A stretch of DNA of 64,000 nucleotides, from contig JACKDW010000014.1 in the NCBI GenBank assembly GCA_020633295.1, positions 1 through 64,000 on the forward strand. Reading direction: 5' to 3'. The notes under the pieces are model-generated. The model searched no databases, had not been told where the DNA came from, and saw only the letters and a program-made list of their open reading frames with translations. The position numbers and the translations under genes are program-made. Shown piece after piece: positions 11,801-19,600 of the stretch; within the stretch, counting starts at the first letter, position 1; each line of letters opens with the position of its first letter. This DNA comes from Myxococcales bacterium (GTDB lineage Bacteria; Myxococcota_A; Polyangia; Nannocystales; Nannocystaceae).

Positions 11801-12104
11801 AAAAGGGGAGCGATGGGGTGAGTGCTGACCAGCGAGACGCACGGACCATCGCGTCGAATTCTCGGAGCTCCATCGGCGCCGCGCGCTCTACGCGGGGAAG
11901 CGCTGCGGGCTCGAGCACCTCGGTTCCAGGCTCGACCTCCCACAACAGCTCGTCGGATTCGGCCCCAGCGCCATCACTATACTCGACCTCGACGAGGTGG
12001 ACGCGCCCCGCCTCATCAGCGTCGAAAGGCTGGACACCGATGATCATCGCGCGGCGGTTGCGAACCACCGCCATCATTCCTTCGCGCGGGTTGACCTTCG
12101 TCAC
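8826..12104 (-). CDS. drmD: SNF2-like helicase of DISARM type (DrmD-like)
   Basis: This is a 1092-residue SF2 SNF2/HepA-type ATPase. Walker A is DAVGLGKT at about 144-151, the Walker B box is VDEAH near 258, motif III is TATPHNGHT, and the C-lobe holds ATDAAGEGLNLQ and motif VI (QRNGRLDRHGQ). The N-terminal 120 residues and the order of motifs match the DrmD family as I remember it. I chose the GTG at 12104 because GGAAGGAG lies 4 nt upstream and conserved sequence starts right there; a longer frame to 12152 adds unconserved residues. It is coupled to the methylase by an ATGA overlap. A 187-nt gap with inverted repeats separates it from the upstream PLD gene, so it may also have its own promoter. 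In DISARM this ATPase works with DrmMI, DrmA and DrmB against incoming phage DNA. Confidence 0.88.
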   Translation of the reverse strand: MTKVNPREGMMAVVRNRRAMIIGVQPFDADEAGRVHLVEVEYSDGAGAESDELLWEVEPGTEVLEPAALPRVERAAPMELREFDAMVRASRWSALTPSLPFSGLSEDRPPLAAPLYGAIYPEAYQLVPVLRALEMPRVALMLADAVGLGKTIQAGMVLRELMLRRRIRRILVLCPAALRTQWREEMQEKFALPFEVVDRPSTLKLQREVGVDANPWRTHERVISSYHYLKQPDVLEQFRSVAEPGEDGRLRWDLLIVDEAHNLSPASFGSDSDLSKMLQHVAPWFEHRVFLTATPHNGHTRSFSGLLEALDPVRFTRKSELDDEDRRRVSETVIRRLKSEINSCYVALGESARFSDRHVKALPSLHFGSHERALHLTLRDFRRALKKALRGADHQDRTAANFATEVLQKRLLSGPWAFGQSWLALMEGLAEHDAKATSGAVARVRDATRDDTDDDMERESRQRHADRTVGAWLRQWRDAVSDEIEEVNSEVKAIGVTRVPAGLDSTSHQAELAKRASRVKVDARLRALEELIDKKLRAGASWKRDERLVIFTEYLATLDYLRVRLRQKYGEGDWLLSLYGGMSDAERDAVKRAFNDSQGSSRILVATDAAGEGLNLQRAARYLLHWDIPWNPARMEQRNGRLDRHGQERDVIIFHFDSTDDASMRFLGKILQKRSQTREDRVVTDEIFADAILAHFAEEEDAEASEGRLERVIGHARAVNTEALDDLPTGQPLPGAKDLQHLEELKAELDLSPESLRETLETALAIEAGRPRLEADGVGRDRLVHPVPALWQELVDHALREGGPTGPMLALVFDPSHYVRPHDGTPEGRPVYTPEQDSRLLHLGDALYHRVMSTFARYRFPGGPSAATRWSARRADLPGGHDALLLLTVEELAVNELREPCHHWVRTLAYPVSGDRLLDPLAHQPAASWTTPSSHGDLDAARDLWDEIEDDIKARVQALQADLTASLGKRMKAAGKAVRDLEKKRFERRRRELERAIGENQLAKLAKEAAKLREKAKQMSFFSDLDQEIQKRLADLDAELALRKSHYEQVQERLAEEAERTLKRILPRRYALRGKARVYPIAVEIRLPGGAR

Positions 12105-12291
12105 ACTGCTCCTTCCATCAGTACCCGAGAACAGGGAAGTTCTGTGCCTCAACCCTACGTTCGGGTTCCGTGGAGGTGTTGGGCGACGTGCTCAACGGGC
12201 ACCCGTTGGTTCGTGAACCGACCAAGAGTAGGTCTCTGTGTGTCGGCAGCGCAAGGGTTGATACCTGCCGTGCTATTTGCAGACCAGGCAA
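12105..12291. promoter_or_regulatory. Intergenic region with adjacent inverted repeats upstream of the SNF2 gene
   Basis: This is the largest gap inside the minus-strand defence array. It holds a 7-bp inverted repeat with a 2-nt spacer at 12193-12208 (CAACGGGCACCCGTTG), directly followed by GGTTCGTGAACC at 12208-12219, plus a weaker GAAC/GTTC repeat near 12132. There is no T-run typical of an intrinsic terminator. It could be an operator or mRNA structure that separates the DISARM-like genes from the upstream cassette. The function is inferred. Confidence 0.4.
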
Positions 12292-13659
12292 CTACAGTCG
12301 CACTTGCTCAAAGCCGAGGGCGCGCAGCGTCTTGCGGACGCGATTGTTCCTGGGCGGGTACTCATCGGGCCGTGCGTACCCGAGAAGCTCGGCCAGGGTG
12401 TGGATTCCGAGGTGCGGCAGCCGCCACTCGGGATCCTGGGTAACCCGCCACAATCGCTCGGCGCAGTCGGGCTCCACTCGGTCCCCCCACAGCGCATGCT
12501 CGAGTACCTGCGCCACCCCTCTGTCCGCGGCCGTACGTTGCGCCAAGAGGTACTCAGCGTACACGTGGCATCGCTGTTCGATGGGGGTCTGTGCGTCGCC
12601 GGGTAGACCAAGCTCACGGTTGGTCATCTGACGTCCGTGGGCGCGGAACGCATGGCTGCTGTTGATGATCTCGCCGAGGGTGTCCACACTGAGGTCGTGG
12701 AGGCTCTCGCGCGTGAGCAGTTGGCCGAGCCGGCGCGGTACCTCGTTGACCCACTCTTGCCACCTCTCGTCATCACTTCCGAGCGCCTGCCAGCCCGCGA
12801 AGACCTCGTCGATGGCGGCTTCGGGGCGAGCGCGATTGCGGCGGTGGAGGACCTCGATCTGATCCTGGCCCACCTTGCGGATGTTGAGGTTGTACCAGAG
12901 CTCGGTCGCTTGATCCTGGACGATCGCAGGATGGGCATCCGGCGAGACCCAACTGGGACCCGGCTTGTCGCGCGCGATCCTGGTCAGCATGTGCAGAAGG
13001 CCGAGCGTCTCGTTCCACTCCCGAATGAACGCCTTCTTGGCTGCCCCGCCGGGCTCTGTCCGCTTAGTCCGATCGATGGGCGAGGTCCACCCGGGCAATC
13101 CCGCGAGCGCTTCGGCGATGTCGGTATCGAGCTGCTTGCGCATGCGGGCGAGTTCGACCCCCTTGTCACGGATCCGTTCGGCCAGCTTGATGTGCCCCCC
13201 GTTGACGAACACCGACCGTTCGGCAATGACGTCGAACATCGAGCGTAGCTCGTCTTCAAGACCTTGCGCGTCGAGTTCATTGGTATCGAGCCAGATCCCG
13301 CTCTCGATGTTCTTGATCCAGCCGCCGTCGGTGAGGTTGGCCGACCCGATGTATGCGCCCACGCCTTCAAACCAGTAGACCTTCGGGTGGTAGAACTTGG
13401 CGGTGAGGAATAGCTGGATTGACGGTGGCGCTCGATGAGCGAAGTATTTGAGGACCGGGAGGGACGGCCATACCTCGCCGTCGAACAACGCGTAAATGCT
13501 GAGCGGGACCTTCTTGTCCTTGGCCAGCGACACCAAAGAGTCTTTGTCGTTGACGTAGGCTACGGCGGCGCGTATCGACTCGAGATGAGCACTGCGGCGT
13601 ACTCGTTCGATCAACTCTGTGAAATAGCGACCGTTGACGGCGTTGGCGACGAGTTCCAC
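12292..13659 (-). CDS. Phospholipase D-like (HKD) nuclease-family protein
   Basis: A 455-residue protein with one clear HKD-type motif in the N-terminal third: HPKVYWFEGVGAYIGSANLT (His and Lys, then GSANLT). The remainder is helical with no recognised domain. PLD-family proteins are the presumed nuclease (DrmC, Mokosh MkoB) in several defence systems. The frame is open to 13743, overlapping the radical SAM gene, but GTG at 13659 has AGGAG 7 nt upstream and leaves a 38-nt spacer, so I take that start. Here the PLD gene precedes the SNF2 gene, whereas class 1 DISARM normally has its PLD gene at the end. A single HKD motif implies a homodimeric active site if it is catalytic. Family assignment is good; the link to DISARM is inference. 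Confidence 0.8.
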   Translation of the reverse strand: MELVANAVNGRYFTELIERVRRSAHLESIRAAVAYVNDKDSLVSLAKDKKVPLSIYALFDGEVWPSLPVLKYFAHRAPPSIQLFLTAKFYHPKVYWFEGVGAYIGSANLTDGGWIKNIESGIWLDTNELDAQGLEDELRSMFDVIAERSVFVNGGHIKLAERIRDKGVELARMRKQLDTDIAEALAGLPGWTSPIDRTKRTEPGGAAKKAFIREWNETLGLLHMLTRIARDKPGPSWVSPDAHPAIVQDQATELWYNLNIRKVGQDQIEVLHRRNRARPEAAIDEVFAGWQALGSDDERWQEWVNEVPRRLGQLLTRESLHDLSVDTLGEIINSSHAFRAHGRQMTNRELGLPGDAQTPIEQRCHVYAEYLLAQRTAADRGVAQVLEHALWGDRVEPDCAERLWRVTQDPEWRLPHLGIHTLAELLGYARPDEYPPRNNRVRKTLRALGFEQVRL

Positions 13660-13697
13660 GTGGCGGCTCCTGGGCTGGCGAATAATACCAGATATTA

Positions 13698-14759
13698 TCA
13701 ATCGCTGCGACACCCACTCAACTGCGACTGTCCGCGAAACCAACCCACGAACTCACGCCGCTCACTTCCATCATAGTCGTCCCGCAGCCGCTCGATCAGG
13801 CAATCGGGTCCCGCAGTCTCTTCGGGGGCTTCCCCGGTGCATCCGGCCGATCCAATCTTTGCGGCCATCCGTTTGGGAAACAGTTCCAGGGGTTCGTCAA
13901 AGCGCCCAAGGACCCATTGCTGCTGCCCAAACATTCTCCCGCAGGGGTAGACCTCTCGTTGCATGTAGATAATATTGTGAAAGCCAGAACCGCAGGTGCT
14001 GCCGAACATTGTGCACACTCGGTCGGGTCGACCCGCAATCGCGCGGCGATATGCTTCGAGGTTTCCTATCTCCACGCTGTCGAGCCGCCTACGTTCCTTG
14101 ATACTGGCGATGTCTTGTAGTGCCCGGTAGAATTCTGCGGTTGAGACGCTGTGCTCCGCCGGGACGTCAACGAGGCGGTCAAAAATTATCTTGGAGAATC
14201 CCGCTTCCTCAATGAAGTCGAAGTAGGCTTCGAGGTGATTGATGACATCACGGTTGAGCGTGGTATTGATGGCGATTTCGACGCCAGCGCGCCGTAGGGC
14301 CGCGATCCCGCGCATAACGGCGCGATGGGAGCCGCGGCCGTTGTGCCGCAAGCGAGTGCGATCGTGCATCCATTCGGGCCCATCAAGCGACACGCTCGGC
14401 TTGAGGTCGAGCGCCTTCATTTCCCCCACGACTTGATCGTTGAGCAGTAGCCCGTTGGTCACTGTGTAGAAGCGGAGACTATGGTCGGGTATGGTGCTGT
14501 TTAGGTTCTTGATCGCGTCTCGGATTTCACGCCAGTGAATCAGCGGCTCGCCACTGCCGACGAAATTGACCTTGATCGGCTTGTCGGCTGCGGGCCGACG
14601 TCCGTAGCGCTGGACGTTGTCGAGGATCACGCCGATCTCTGCGCAGCTCAAGGCGCCCGGGCCCGGCAGGTGATCAGGCTTGAGGAAGAAGTAACAATAC
14701 GTACATTTGAGATTGCAGACCGAGTTGACGGAGATGCAAACGCGTTCAATTCCAGCCAC
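13698..14759 (-). CDS. Radical SAM enzyme with SPASM/twitch-like C-terminal domain
   Basis: This 353-residue protein has the radical SAM cluster motif CNLKCTYC (Cys15, Cys19, Cys22), the GGEP-like loop as VGSGEPL near 68-74, and a C-terminal auxiliary-cluster region with Cys249, Cys256 (CGSG), Cys273 (VYPCGRMF) followed by a VLGRFDEPLELF segment, and Cys307, Cys320 and Cys350. This is the layout of anSME/SPASM enzymes, many of which modify peptides or proteins, though some act on small molecules. No small precursor-peptide gene is apparent next to it. The GTG start at 14759 has GAGGTGATC about 7 nt upstream and lies 15 nt after the phosphoribosyltransferase gene. Its partners are nucleotide-chemistry enzymes, so the substrate may be a nucleotide derivative; this is inference. 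Confidence 0.88.
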   Translation of the reverse strand: MAGIERVCISVNSVCNLKCTYCYFFLKPDHLPGPGALSCAEIGVILDNVQRYGRRPAADKPIKVNFVGSGEPLIHWREIRDAIKNLNSTIPDHSLRFYTVTNGLLLNDQVVGEMKALDLKPSVSLDGPEWMHDRTRLRHNGRGSHRAVMRGIAALRRAGVEIAINTTLNRDVINHLEAYFDFIEEAGFSKIIFDRLVDVPAEHSVSTAEFYRALQDIASIKERRRLDSVEIGNLEAYRRAIAGRPDRVCTMFGSTCGSGFHNIIYMQREVYPCGRMFGQQQWVLGRFDEPLELFPKRMAAKIGSAGCTGEAPEETAGPDCLIERLRDDYDGSERREFVGWFRGQSQLSGCRSD

Positions 14760-14774
14760 CGGAGATCACCTCGC

Positions 14775-15392
14775 TCAAGTTGGAAGCGTGCCGAACAGTC
14801 GATTACCAGTATCGGTTGTGCCCTTGCCCACGTATTGATTCTCCGAGATTCGGGCCAGTATGAAGTGGACGTCGGGATGCTCGGCTTCGAGACGCCGCGC
14901 GGTCGCCACGGGACAGACCAGGGCGAGCACGGCGATGAGGTCCGCTCCGCGCTCGCGCAGCTGGCCCAGGATGGGCTCGAGCGACGCGCCGGTATTGATT
15001 ACCGCATCGATGAGAACGACCCGTCGGCCCTGGACGGAGCCGAGGTCTTCGAGGTCGGACTCGTCAAGGCCGCTTCTTCTGCGAGGCGTGACGTGAACGA
15101 CAGGGGCGTGGGTCAGGACTTCGCGAACGCCCTCGGTTGCGTAAAGTCCGGCGCGCATCATGCAGCACAGGGTTATTCTCGGCTCACCGGCCACGCGCCA
15201 TCCATCGCGGATTCCTTGAGGGTGTTGAATCGGCCGTCGCTCGAGGGGAAACAGCTCAACGAGCTCGCCAGCGAGGAACCGACCGAGAGCGCGATGCGAG
15301 CGCGTGAGTTCATGGGGGGTCGTGTCGGCGCGTCGGGTCTCGGTCGCCAGCAGACGCACGACGTGGCGATCGGTGAAATGAGTCAGCGGCAT
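14775..15392 (-). CDS. Uracil-phosphoribosyltransferase-like enzyme
   Basis: A 205-residue type I phosphoribosyltransferase. The PRPP-binding motif VVLIDAVINTG is at 125-135. An MRAG segment at 79-82 matches the RAG of uracil phosphoribosyltransferases, and the C-terminal GTTDTGNRLFGT (about 191-202) mirrors the UPRT base-binding motif GDAGDRLFGT. It would join a nucleobase or analogue to PRPP. It differs from housekeeping Upp at the PRPP loop, where the usual DPMLATG is replaced by DAVINTG, so a changed substrate is plausible. The ATG at 15392 overlaps the HAD gene stop (TGATG), and 15 nt separate its stop from the radical SAM gene. Fold assignment is strong; the base used is unknown. Confidence 0.85.
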   Translation of the reverse strand: MPLTHFTDRHVVRLLATETRRADTTPHELTRSHRALGRFLAGELVELFPLERRPIQHPQGIRDGWRVAGEPRITLCCMMRAGLYATEGVREVLTHAPVVHVTPRRRSGLDESDLEDLGSVQGRRVVLIDAVINTGASLEPILGQLRERGADLIAVLALVCPVATARRLEAEHPDVHFILARISENQYVGKGTTDTGNRLFGTLPT

Positions 15393-16129
15393 CAGTGCGA
15401 GTTCCTGGCGAGGTTGGCGACATCGGGGAACGCCAACACGGGGATGTTTGCGTGGCTCTGGCCGTGCGGCGCGACCTGCCAGAGGGAAGGATGCGCGACG
15501 AGGTGGGGGATGAGGTCAACATTCTGCCGGTGGTTGACGACCACGACCGCGTGGTGGGCGAGACCGAGTAGCTCAGCGTCTACATCGGAGTCGCCGACAC
15601 CGATTACGGTACAGCGGGCGTCGAGAAACAACCGGGTGACGGTCCCTTTCTCGCTGCGGCCAAACACGAACGGATCGACGGGATCGATCCCGCCGATCAC
15701 ACCGACATCATCCAACCCGTGGATGTCTAGGATCGCGCGCCAAATCGCCGGTATTCCGGCCGACACGACGAACACGCGCGCGCGCGCCTTCGCGGCCGTC
15801 AGGAACTCGACGGCACCGTCGTGGACTTGGACCTCGGCCGCGATCTCGGGTACGAGTCGGGCGAAGATCTCTTGCCCGAGATTGATGTGGTGCTCCGCAT
15901 GAAAGCGGAAGGCGGCAAAGCAATAGCCATCGCGTTCGAAGCGCTGCTTGATGACCCGTGGATCTCCGCCGGCGCGCCGCAGGAAAATTCGACTGGTGTC
16001 ATCGGGGGACAACGTGCGGTCGCCATCGACCAAAAACACGTGCTCGTCGCTACAGGCCCGGGCGAGCGGGCCGGTGAGGTGACGAATCCGTGCGTCGTTG
16101 TCGACAGCGTTCTCCGGGAGTTTGCTCAT
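15392..16129 (-). CDS. HAD-superfamily phosphatase
   Basis: A 245-residue HAD hydrolase. Motif I is DGDRT (Asp35 and Asp37), motif II is SAG (FVVSAGIP), motif III is a Lys in GRSEKG, and motif IV is GVGDSDVD. The layout resembles SerB-like phosphomonoesterases. Start and stop overlap the neighbours on both sides (ATGA at 16126-16129 with the kinase; TGATG at 15390-15394 with the phosphoribosyltransferase), so the three proteins are probably made in fixed ratio. A phosphatase next to a phosphoribosyltransferase and a nucleotide kinase suggests removal or editing of a phosphate on a nucleotide intermediate. All catalytic residues are present; the substrate is unknown. Confidence 0.85.
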   Translation of the reverse strand: MSKLPENAVDNDARIRHLTGPLARACSDEHVFLVDGDRTLSPDDTSRIFLRRAGGDPRVIKQRFERDGYCFAAFRFHAEHHINLGQEIFARLVPEIAAEVQVHDGAVEFLTAAKARARVFVVSAGIPAIWRAILDIHGLDDVGVIGGIDPVDPFVFGRSEKGTVTRLFLDARCTVIGVGDSDVDAELLGLAHHAVVVVNHRQNVDLIPHLVAHPSLWQVAPHGQSHANIPVLAFPDVANLARNSH

Positions 16130-16680
16130 GGGGCCAGCAACTCCAGTAGGCGCTGCGCGACCTCGGGATCGTCTGCGGGGGGGAGCCTATGAAGCGTCAT
16201 TTTCCACTCCCGGGCCAAGCGAGCGCAGGTTTCGCGCTCGCCCTGGAGTTCCGACGCGATGACGTGTGGGTCGAGGTTTCGACGCTTTCGCGGGTCGCTG
16301 GCTCGGCGTGAGAGCACGAGCTCAACCGGTGCCTCGAGCAGGATCAACTCACGAAAAAAGCGGCAATCCAGATCGGTGAAGACCGGAGTCACGCGACCGG
16401 TGCTCTCGTCGAGCAGCGCGGTGTGACCGTCGCAGAGGATGTGCATTTGCGTTGCACGCTGGCGATCCTCCATCCAGCGAATCGCGTCTTCTCGATAGCG
16501 CTGCTTTCGCGCGGGCGTGAGGTGATCGAAACGCGCGAACTCCGGCCCCGCCAATTCTCGAAGCACCGCCGAGCCGACCACGTAGTCGACGTCGTGCATG
16601 CTTTCGACCAGCGACCGGACGAGGGTTGACTTACCTACACCCCGAACCCCGACGAGGCAGATTCGCCGTCGTTCGCTCAT
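16126..16680 (-). CDS. P-loop nucleotide kinase, archaeal adenylate kinase (AdkA)-like
   Basis: A 184-residue P-loop NTPase with Walker A GVRGVGKST at 11-19. A CDGHTALL segment lies where archaeal AdkA-type kinases have DTHSTI, and later come a RRASDPRKRRNLD lid-like basic stretch and a helical C-terminus. The similarity to AdkA runs over most of the length by eye, so a small-molecule (nucleotide) kinase is more likely than a mechanical AAA+ ATPase, but an AAA_28-type ATPase is possible. ATG at 16680 has GGAGGGGAG directly upstream and overlaps the PLD-FGE stop (ATGA); the frame open to 16719 is not needed. It couples the upstream helicase/PLD-FGE pair to the HAD-UPRT-radical SAM genes. Confidence 0.75.
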   Translation of the reverse strand: MSERRRICLVGVRGVGKSTLVRSLVESMHDVDYVVGSAVLRELAGPEFARFDHLTPARKQRYREDAIRWMEDRQRATQMHILCDGHTALLDESTGRVTPVFTDLDCRFFRELILLEAPVELVLSRRASDPRKRRNLDPHVIASELQGERETCARLAREWKMTLHRLPPADDPEVAQRLLELLAP

Positions 16681-19600
16681 CTCCCCTCCAGCTCGCGCCA
16701 CAACAGGCGAAACGAACACCGGTGACTCTTCTCGAACACCTGACGCGAGGCGCAGCGAAAGTGCTCACGCTCGCGCTTGCCGCTGCGATCGAGCGGAAAT
16801 CGACCCCAACACCCGCCACGCGCGACGATGTTGTCCCCGGTGAGAGGACCGACTGGATCGACCACCTCGTTACGATCGAAGTCCCGTCGTCCGTCCCGGG
16901 TCGCCTCGTAGACCAAGCCGTGCATGTCTTGAAGCCCCCAGGCGTTTGCCTTCAACTGTCCCACGGGTTGCAGCCTCTTGTTCGAGTTACGTTTTGTCCA
17001 CGCATACTGCTCGAGTCGTCCCGGCTTCCCGCCATGCCCCGGTTCGTCGCCGAAACAGTAGCGTGTTTCCGCGCCCGCGCGGCAGGCGTATTCCCACTCA
17101 GCCTCGGTGGGCAGCGCGAAGCCTCCTCCTCCGGGGAGCGCGTTGAGTCGGGCCAAGAACCCCTCAATGTCGCGGTGGCTGACGTGGATGATCGGCTTTT
17201 GTGGGTGACGCTCGCTATCGCGCAAATGTGGGAGTCCGCCGGTGATCTCCTGCCATAGACCCTGTGTTACGGGGCAACGCGCCATCCAGAAACCGCGTGA
17301 GATCACGACCACGTGTCGCGGCCTCTCCCCGCGCGCCTGTTTGTCCCCCATGCGGAAGCGCCCGGCCGAGACCTCGAGCATATCTGCGAACACGCGCGCG
17401 ACGAGCGGGTGGGTCGAGGGCTGGGGGACGACCACCGGTGCAGTGGAGGGCGCGGTCGAAGTTGATTCGGCCGCTTCGGGCTCGTCGTCGTCGAATTCGT
17501 CAATGGTAGTGTCGTGGGGATACCAGCGTACGCTGCTCGCCTGGACCAACCCCAGGCGCTCGGCCTCGTCGCGCAACCACGGGTACGGCTGGGGGCCGGC
17601 TCTCCGCTCGAGCTCACGCCACGCCTCGGCGCGAGCGCGAACCTGGTCGTCGTTCGTCGCCGCACGCGTGAGTTCGTCGTGTACGACGGCGCCGATGTAG
17701 CCGGGCGTGCGCCAGTCGAACTCGAGCTCGTCGGCGATCCCGACATGCGCGTGCCAGGCCTCGTTACCGGCGACGACCCAGGGCAGGACCACGCTCTCCG
17801 CGGACTGGTCCCCCGCCAGCGGATCGGGCCAGCGGTGCAGAAAGCATCCCAGGACGTGGCGCGCGACCACGGGCGACCAGAACACGACGCCCAGCTCGCG
17901 TGATTCGTGACGTCCTTTCTCGCCGCCGTAGGAGAGGAGGTTCTCCGAGGTCACGATCCCCCGCAGTCCGTCGACGATGAGAAGCTTGGCGTGATTCTCC
18001 ATGGGCGAGTCACTCACCAGGAGCGCCGGGCCGAGCAGCTTGCGCGCCTCGCTAATCGCCTGTCTCGCACGACTCAGAGAACTACCGGACTTTGTGTGCC
18101 CTGCCCATTCCCGTCCCCATACGACACGAACGGTCTTCCGACCGCGACGGTCGCCAAGATCTCGAACGGTGGCCCGATCGAGCGCGCTGTCGGCGAGGCG
18201 ATCCGACGCCAGTAGTACGCTTCGACGGGCCGCCCGGGCGTGGGTGACAAACGCATCGCGCGTCTGCTGCTCATCTATGATCTCGACGCGCGCGCGTGTG
18301 AGGAAGGGAAAGAAGGCGCGTCGCAACGCCCTCACGGCAGCGCTCCAGGGCGCCACCGAGGGCTCATTCTCTGCGACGTGGTCGACGAGCCGAGAGACCC
18401 TATGGCGCAACGAGGCGACGCGTTCACGGTGACCCGTCTCTCCTGGTGATGCGGTGATTCGCTCGTCGAGGCACGCCCGCGTATCGCAGAGAAACTGGAC
18501 CGCCACGTCGCCCTCAACGTTCGCGCCGAGCACGTCGAGAAGCTGGCGCGCGAATCGAGGGCATCGGCCCACAAGGCTGCACTCGTTGACCAGCGCGTGG
18601 GGCCGGCTGCTGGCCGCGTTCCAGCTGCCGATCATCCAGTCGCCGGCGCTGCTCACGATCACCTTTTCATGGGAACGCCGCTTGCCGGCGATCACGTCCA
18701 CGCGCCCGACCAGCGCCGGCGCGACTTCGAATAGGCGCGCGGTCCAGCGCTCGATATCCCGACGCTGGCGCTCCGGCGGGTCATCGCTCGCGTGTCCGTA
18801 CACGAGCAGGAAGCGCGTTGAGTTCGGAGCACTCTCGAGCGCGGCCACAAGACCATCGTCTTCGTCGAGGCTGCGCTCGTTGAGAAAGGCGCTCGTAAGC
18901 ACGACCCACGACGGCTGGGCCGTCGGCGACGATTCGCACAGCTCGGCGAACGCATCGAACTGACGCTGCGTCTCGCCGCAAACAGCCCGGATATTTTGTC
19001 CCCCGGCGAGCCAGGCCTCGAGCTCGGCTTCGTGCTTGTCGATGAGCGCGGTAATTCTCTCGCAGCGCGCTCGGACGAGCTCGAGCGGCCCGAGCGTCGC
19101 TGGGTCGGCGTGCAGTTTCTCGATCTCGGCCGCGAGCAATTCGACGGGGCTCATGGAGAGACGGATGACGCGGGACTTTCGAGCCTGCTTCTGGCCAAAC
19201 AATCCCGGCGCTTCGCGTCGCAGTGCCGGCTCGAGCTCACGCAGCTCGTCGGGCAACAGACGCGGCTGCTCACTGTACATTGCGAACAAGATGTCCTTTC
19301 GATCACGCGCGAGTAACGAGGTCCCGAGGAACACGCGGTCGCGCGCACCCCAGACGCTATCAACGCCACCGAGCTTGAGGACGAGATCGGTGAGGTCAGG
19401 GTCCGCGGCATCGAGCAGGGCCTGACGATCGGTCGCTGGCTCGAGGATAATGTCGGCCTCTCGCGCGAAGTCCCAATCAAACTGCAGGGCGGTCTGACGC
19501 GCGAGCACCGTCCCGCCGAGACCGTCGGCCCACCACTCCCCCGAGATGATCTCGGCGTCGAACAGCTCTTGGGCGAGTCCGATACGACCGCGTTCGCTAA

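Noticed and set aside
13698..14759. RiPP system around the SPASM radical SAM enzyme
   Set aside because: No small Cys/Ser-rich precursor gene, leader peptidase or exporter is visible next to it; the coupled genes are nucleotide enzymes. It cannot be fully excluded.
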